A stretch of 64,000 nt of DNA, from positions 1 to 64,000 of the forward strand of contig JAILXR010000001.1 of the NCBI GenBank assembly GCA_050789445.1, read 5' to 3'. A program made the translations under genes and the position numbers. Source of the DNA: JAWSVE01 sp050789445 (lineage in GTDB: Bacteria > Pseudomonadota > Gammaproteobacteria > Pseudomonadales > Cellvibrionaceae). The notes under the pieces are model-generated. The model saw nothing but the letters and a program-made list of their open reading frames with translations, did no database searches and was not told where the DNA came from. Positions 59,998 through 64,000 of this stretch are shown here, one piece after another (position 1 is the stretch's first letter; every line of letters begins with the position of its first letter).

Positions 59998-61230
59998 ATG
60001 GCAGAAACAATTATTAAAATTGACCTAAAAAAATCAGCCTACGAACACGACAATATTCACAATAGGTGGCATCCGGATATCCCGATGGTTTCTACGGTTA
60101 AGCCGGGTGATGATTTTATTATTGAATGTATGGATTGGACTGGCGGACAAATAAAAGATAATGATGATGCATCCGATGTAAGGGATGTGGATTTGTCGCA
60201 AGTACATTTCTTATCCGGACCTGTAGGTGTTGAAGGCGCCGAACCTGGAGACCTTCTCGTCGTTGACATCCTGGATATTGGTACTTTTAAAGAAAGTGAG
60301 TGGGGATTTAACGGCTTTTTCTCAAAACAAAATGGTGGCGGTTTTCTGACTGAACATTTTCCAGAAGCACAAAAAACAATTTGGGATTTTAACGGCATGT
60401 TTACTAAATCTCGTCATGTTCCTGGTGTTGAATTTGCTGGATTAATACATCCGGGATTGATTGGTTGCTTACCCTCAAAAGAAATGTTGGAAGAGTGGAA
60501 TAAAAGAGAAAAAGAATTGTTTGATACTGAACCTGATCGTGTACCGGGTTTAGCGAATCTACCTGATGCGTCTACGGCACATATGGGAAGAATGAAAGGT
60601 GATGCAAAAAAAGAAGCCGCAGCAGAAGGCGCTAGAACAGTTCCACCAAGAGAGCACGGCGGTAACTGTGATATTAAAGATTTGTCACGTGGTTCTAAAG
60701 TATATTTCCCAGTTTATGTGGAAGGCGGGGGCCTATCCGTAGGTGATTTGCATTTCAGCCAAGGTGATGGAGAAATTACATTCTGTGGTGCAATCGAAAT
60801 GGCAGGTTGGATTCACCTTCGTGTTGAATTGATTAAAGATGGTATGTCGAAATACGCCATTAAAAATCCAATCTTTAAGCCAAGTCCTATCACACCACGT
60901 TACGATGACTATTTAATTTTTGAAGGTATCTCAGTTGATGAACAAGGTAAGCAACATTATCTTGATGTTAATGTTGCGTATCGGCAAGCATGTTTGAATG
61001 CGATTGAATACCTGAAAAAATTTGGCTATTCCGGAGCGCAAGCATACTCGCTACTAGGAACCGCACCTGTCCAAGGACACATTAGTGGTGTTGTTGACGT
61101 CCCTAACTCTTGTGCAACGCTTTGGTTGCCAACAGATATATTTGAGTTTGATGTTAAACCGAACGCTGATGGTCCAACAAAATACTTAGACGGAAGTGTT
61201 GAAGTTCCTTTGGCTCCGGATCTTAAGTAG
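59998..61230 (+). CDS. fmdA: Formamidase (acetamidase/formamidase family)
   Basis: The 410-residue cytosolic protein matches the FmdA family in length and motifs: HNRWHPDIP near residue 20, GPVGVEGAEPGDLLVVDILD (about 78-97), GLIHPGLIGCLPS, and PPREHGGNCDIKDLSRGSKV followed by the conserved DLHFSQGDGE. It hydrolyses formamide to formate and ammonia. The first enzyme of its family was found next to fmdDEF transport genes in Methylophilus, the same arrangement as here. TTGGAGA precedes the start. The transporter plus this enzyme form an ammonia-supplying pathway. Confidence 0.95.
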   Translation: MAETIIKIDLKKSAYEHDNIHNRWHPDIPMVSTVKPGDDFIIECMDWTGGQIKDNDDASDVRDVDLSQVHFLSGPVGVEGAEPGDLLVVDILDIGTFKESEWGFNGFFSKQNGGGFLTEHFPEAQKTIWDFNGMFTKSRHVPGVEFAGLIHPGLIGCLPSKEMLEEWNKREKELFDTEPDRVPGLANLPDASTAHMGRMKGDAKKEAAAEGARTVPPREHGGNCDIKDLSRGSKVYFPVYVEGGGLSVGDLHFSQGDGEITFCGAIEMAGWIHLRVELIKDGMSKYAIKNPIFKPSPITPRYDDYLIFEGISVDEQGKQHYLDVNVAYRQACLNAIEYLKKFGYSGAQAYSLLGTAPVQGHISGVVDVPNSCATLWLPTDIFEFDVKPNADGPTKYLDGSVEVPLAPDLK

Positions 61231-61387
61231 AGAACACAATAAATCAGTTTTAAAGTTTCGAGCTTAAATCTTTACTACTGAGCAATAGAATATTATGGGA
61301 GCGTGATTCATTAAATTTCCCCCGAGATTATGTTTCACGTTTCTATAATTTTAATAATCGAATTTATAAAACGAATGGAGAATTGTA

Positions 61388-61741
61388 ATGCCAGTGTATG
61401 ATTATAAATGTAGTGATCACGGCATATTTCATGAGTTGGCCTCGATTGCTGATCATTCAAAGCCTGCTGAATGTCCGAGTTGCAAAAAACTATCGGCGAG
61501 AGTCATCATGTTTGCACCAAATGTTATGAAAATGGCACCTGAGAAAAAAGATGCCATTGAGCGAAATGAAGTAGCTAAGCATGAACCTCAACATTCAACA
61601 GCTGATACTCGTGCAGAAAATGCTGAAAAACTCAAACATGGTTGCGGATGTGAACACAAAAAGAAACCATCAAAGCTGATGTATACAGCAGAGGGAAATA
61701 AGATGTTCCCTACAGCAAGACCTTGGATGATTAGTCATTAA
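61388..61741 (+). CDS. fmdB: FmdB-type zinc-ribbon protein
   Basis: The 117-residue protein starts MPVYDYKCSDHGIFHE, the FmdB-family opening, with CPSC (residues about 29-32) as the second half of a zinc ribbon. The first half is CxxH and not CxxC, which is a variant. A Cys/His-rich tail HGCGCEHKK follows. In Methylophilus FmdB is a proposed regulator of the formamidase genes; its exact role is unsettled. It is last in the operon and 157 bases after fmdA. It is convergent with the leftward cassette 30 bases away, with no clear terminator between. Confidence 0.88.
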   Translation: MPVYDYKCSDHGIFHELASIADHSKPAECPSCKKLSARVIMFAPNVMKMAPEKKDAIERNEVAKHEPQHSTADTRAENAEKLKHGCGCEHKKKPSKLMYTAEGNKMFPTARPWMISH

Positions 61742-61771
61742 TATTTGAGAAGACTAATGTGAGAGCTTCTG

Positions 61772-62011
61772 CTAAATGCTAAGTAGTTGTTTGATCTCTT
61801 CAACTCGATTTGTTAATTCTTGATTGAGATCTTTTGGCGTTAATTTAGAAATAATGTTTGCGATAACTCTCTTTTCATTGTCATCTACAACGCCATCTCT
61901 TAAGGCTATACCTAAAAGCATGTCGAGTTCGTTTACATTTAACTTTCCGTCATCAGAAAAGCAATTTATTGATCGAAATGTCATTTCTAGGTAGTCTGTG
62001 TTTTCGCTCAT
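61772..62011 (-). CDS. Small TerB-like acidic protein
   Basis: This 79-residue protein has DDGKLNVNELDMLLGIALRD and VVDDNEKRVIANIISKL, a helical pair with acidic turns like a mini TerB or EF-hand-like motif. No signal peptide or membrane segment is present. It is the last gene of a leftward group with the zinc-ribbon and AAA genes (10 bases after the zinc-ribbon stop). It is probably a cytosolic partner of the AAA protein; this is inference from position only. Confidence 0.7.
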   Translation of the reverse strand: MSENTDYLEMTFRSINCFSDDGKLNVNELDMLLGIALRDGVVDDNEKRVIANIISKLTPKDLNQELTNRVEEIKQLLSI

Positions 62012-62021
62012 AGTGATTTCC

Positions 62022-62561
62022 TTAGTGTGTTTTAAGAAGTATAAATTGTTTTATGTGTTGTTTTTCGGGATGTTTTTCTAACCATATATAAAATTCTTCG
62101 ACTTTAGAAAAGTCTTTTTCTCCTAGAATTTTTTCATATCGTGATTTTTCTATATTCCATTGACGCTGTTTTCTTAAGCCCTTTTGCCAAACCTCTGTTG
62201 TGATCTGAGCAAGCTGAGTGTGTATTCCTAGATTTTTGAGTAACCTCCACTCTCCTTTGTCTAACCAGACATCATCACAATTGGAACAAAGATCTAATTT
62301 GTTTTTTTGATCCAGGCCGATTCGATATTTAAGCATAATACGGCTACATTTAGAGCAAATAATGACTTTGTTAGAATCATCGCTCTCTATCGGTAAATTA
62401 TTAATGTGAGGGGAAGTTTTAAGGTCTAAATTGGACGACCAAAACCTGAAGCTAAAAAGTGAAATTAAATTACCATGACAGCTTGAGCATTCTGCAGCGA
62501 CTAACCCAGTTTCTAGTTCGGTTGCTTTTAATGTTGGCTCATTACATTTAGGACAGTTCAT
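62022..62561 (-). CDS. Zinc-ribbon protein (zf-TFIIB-like)
   Basis: The 179-residue protein has three Cys pairs: MNCPKCNEP with AECSSCHG (residues 3-6 and 25-28), ICSKCSR, and DLCSNCDDVWLDKGEW. The last block is the hallmark of the zf-TFIIB-like family. This gives two zinc sites. The C-terminal half is helical, with no known domain. It is translated 18 bases after the AAA gene and 10 before the mini-protein, so the three form one operon. The role is unknown. Confidence 0.75.
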   Translation of the reverse strand: MNCPKCNEPTLKATELETGLVAAECSSCHGNLISLFSFRFWSSNLDLKTSPHINNLPIESDDSNKVIICSKCSRIMLKYRIGLDQKNKLDLCSNCDDVWLDKGEWRLLKNLGIHTQLAQITTEVWQKGLRKQRQWNIEKSRYEKILGEKDFSKVEEFYIWLEKHPEKQHIKQFILLKTH

Positions 62562-62579
62562 TTTATTTCTCTTAAATGT

Positions 62580-64000
62580 TTAAGATTCTTTTGGTGTTTT
62601 GAGACTTTTTTTTCGTGCAGTTGGTTTCGTAGATCTAGTCTTGTTAGAATTTTTTTTGTTATTCAGTCTAAGCTCATGTAATTGCTCAGAGACATCCTGC
62701 ATTTTATCGTGAGTACGCAAATCAATTTCGAATTTTTTATCCATTGTGCGAATTAAAGGAAAAATACTGTTTTCCATCGTTTCTGCTAGTGCTTTTAATA
62801 GCTTATCAATTCCCGGTACTGGCTGATTGATCACTTCGACCTTACTTTGATTACTTTGTAATATTTTGTTTATTGAATTGAGTGTTTGTTCTGTGATTAC
62901 TAGCTCTTGATTGGCTTTTTCAATGTCGTTAGATTTTCTAGTGCTAGAAGCTACTGTTTTTTCAACACTTGCATTTAATAACTTAATGCCATCAACAAGA
63001 TCAACTAATTGCGAAACAACTCTAGTTCCTGTGTTTTGATCATCGCCTCCAATAGATTTGTTTCGGATGAAATCTTTTTTGATTTGCTCCCAGCGAATGG
63101 TTTGCTCTTTTGTCATTGTCCCTCTAAGTTCAGAAAGCTTTAACAGGTTATCTTCGGTTCCCGTTGTCAATAATTGCGCCTCTCCTAGATAGTGATCGTT
63201 AATCATCTGCTGCATTTCACTATCATTCATTACAGCATTAACTTTCTCAGCCATTTTATTCATATTTCGATAACTACCTTGTAGCTTGAATGTAGGCTCA
63301 GTCCTGTACTTATCGTTTTGTGCTGCTGACGCAATGTATTGACGATTAATCTTTAAAATAACGTCTTGTATGACAAATAGTTTTTTGAGAACTGTTGTGA
63401 TTTCATTGAGCTCAGCACCACTATATTGGTGCTGTAAATCAGTTGTGGGAATATTATTGCCTTTGGCAATTTTTACTAGTTTATAAAAATCATCCATGCT
63501 TCGAGTGGCGAGCGGGGCTAAGACTTTGTTAGAAGTTAGTGCGTTCTCAATATAACTGAGAGCGAATTGCTCATCCATTCCTCCAAGTACATCACCGAGG
63601 TTATAAATATCTGCTCGGTTTGCGAGCATGTCAGGTATTTTAAATAGCTCACCTGATTCGGTGTATGGATTACCCGCCATGACGACGCAGAATTTCCTAC
63701 CCCTCATGTCATAGGTTTTTGTTTCTCCTTTCCAGACGCCTTCTATTCGACGCGTGCCATCACAAAGAGAAATAAACTTTTGCAAAAACTCTGGGTGAGT
63801 ATGTTGTATGTCATCTAGATATAGCATGACGTTATTACCCATCTCTAAAGCAAGGTTTAATTTTTCAAGCTCTTGCCGTGCCGTTGCGTTTGGTGCTTGC
63901 TCTGGATCGAGTGATAACACATCGTGTCCAAGCGACGGGCAATTGATTTTCATAAAAATCAAACCCAAACGACTTGCGACATATTCCATAAGTGTGGTTT
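62580..64000 (-). CDS. AAA+ 'DNA repair ATPase'-type protein (DUF3686 class), C-terminal part
   Basis: The frame is open at the window end: three more in-frame codons before the ATG at 63989 give ...TTLMEYVAS, the end of a GKTT-type Walker A motif, so the gene continues upstream by possibly 1000 or more residues. The visible part has Walker B VMLYLDDIQHTHPEF, sensor-1 CVVMAGNPYTESGELF, arginine-finger-like ANRADIYNLGD and a long helical, partly coiled-coil tail with KSN and TRSTK basic ends. These blocks are characteristic of the large 'DNA repair ATPase' family. A membrane-stress or protein-quality role has been proposed by others from gene context; no activity is known. Confidence 0.85.
   Translation of the reverse strand, partial: TTLMEYVASRLGLIFMKINCPSLGHDVLSLDPEQAPNATARQELEKLNLALEMGNNVMLYLDDIQHTHPEFLQKFISLCDGTRRIEGVWKGETKTYDMRGRKFCVVMAGNPYTESGELFKIPDMLANRADIYNLGDVLGGMDEQFALSYIENALTSNKVLAPLATRSMDDFYKLVKIAKGNNIPTTDLQHQYSGAELNEITTVLKKLFVIQDVILKINRQYIASAAQNDKYRTEPTFKLQGSYRNMNKMAEKVNAVMNDSEMQQMINDHYLGEAQLLTTGTEDNLLKLSELRGTMTKEQTIRWEQIKKDFIRNKSIGGDDQNTGTRVVSQLVDLVDGIKLLNASVEKTVASSTRKSNDIEKANQELVITEQTLNSINKILQSNQSKVEVINQPVPGIDKLLKALAETMENSIFPLIRTMDKKFEIDLRTHDKMQDVSEQLHELRLNNKKNSNKTRSTKPTARKKSLKTPKES

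Overview
The window is a chromosomal segment of a marine-type gammaproteobacterium. The 16S and 23S genes are of gammaproteobacterial type, most coding DNA is AT-leaning, and TonB receptors, type I secretion adhesins and aerobic acyl-CoA catabolism dominate. The 16S sequence looks closest to Cellvibrionales-like lineages, but that placement is by eye.

Region 1 (1-17672) is a surface adhesion module. It holds the 3' part of a giant RTX adhesin with cadherin-like, Calx-beta and von Willebrand A domains and a type I secretion tail. A LapG-type periplasmic protease and a LapD-type c-di-GMP receptor form one operon, and a TolC-type outer-membrane protein fused to an OmpA peptidoglycan-binding domain is divergent from it. 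Between adhesin and control genes lie a glycosidase-like lipoprotein, a small protein of an often misnamed family, and a large secreted beta-propeller/dihaem cytochrome protein preceded by an inverted repeat. The inner-membrane ABC and adaptor components (LapB, LapC) are not in view.

Region 2 (17836-43322) holds a membrane-anchored winged-helix protein, then a large acyl-CoA catabolic region. This includes an IclR regulator, three acyl-CoA dehydrogenases, an acyl-CoA synthetase, a fused hydratase/dehydrogenase, a zinc alcohol dehydrogenase and a LysR regulator. Next comes a cluster whose dehydrogenase and aminoglycoside-phosphotransferase-like kinase resemble the two halves of animal ACAD11. 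SDRs, a 600-residue dehydrogenase, a quinone oxidoreductase, a MaoC hydratase, a thiolase and a TonB receptor follow. The cluster plausibly handles hydroxylated acyl chains through a phosphorylated acyl-CoA; the substrate is unknown.

Region 3 (43489-50040) has pssA and a complete rRNA operon (16S, tRNA-Ile, tRNA-Ala, 23S, 5S) with promoter, two boxA-like sites and a terminator.

Region 4 (50099-61741) is an amide/urea module: an unusual histidine kinase whose sensor is an entire NCS1-type permease with a cysteine-rich linker, its LuxR-type response regulator, and a divergent operon for a UrtABCDE/FmdDEF-like ABC transporter, formamidase and FmdB. No urease is present here.

Region 5 (61772-64000) is a leftward cassette of a TerB-like mini-protein, a zinc-ribbon protein and the C-terminal part of a large 'DNA repair ATPase'-type AAA protein cut by the window edge.
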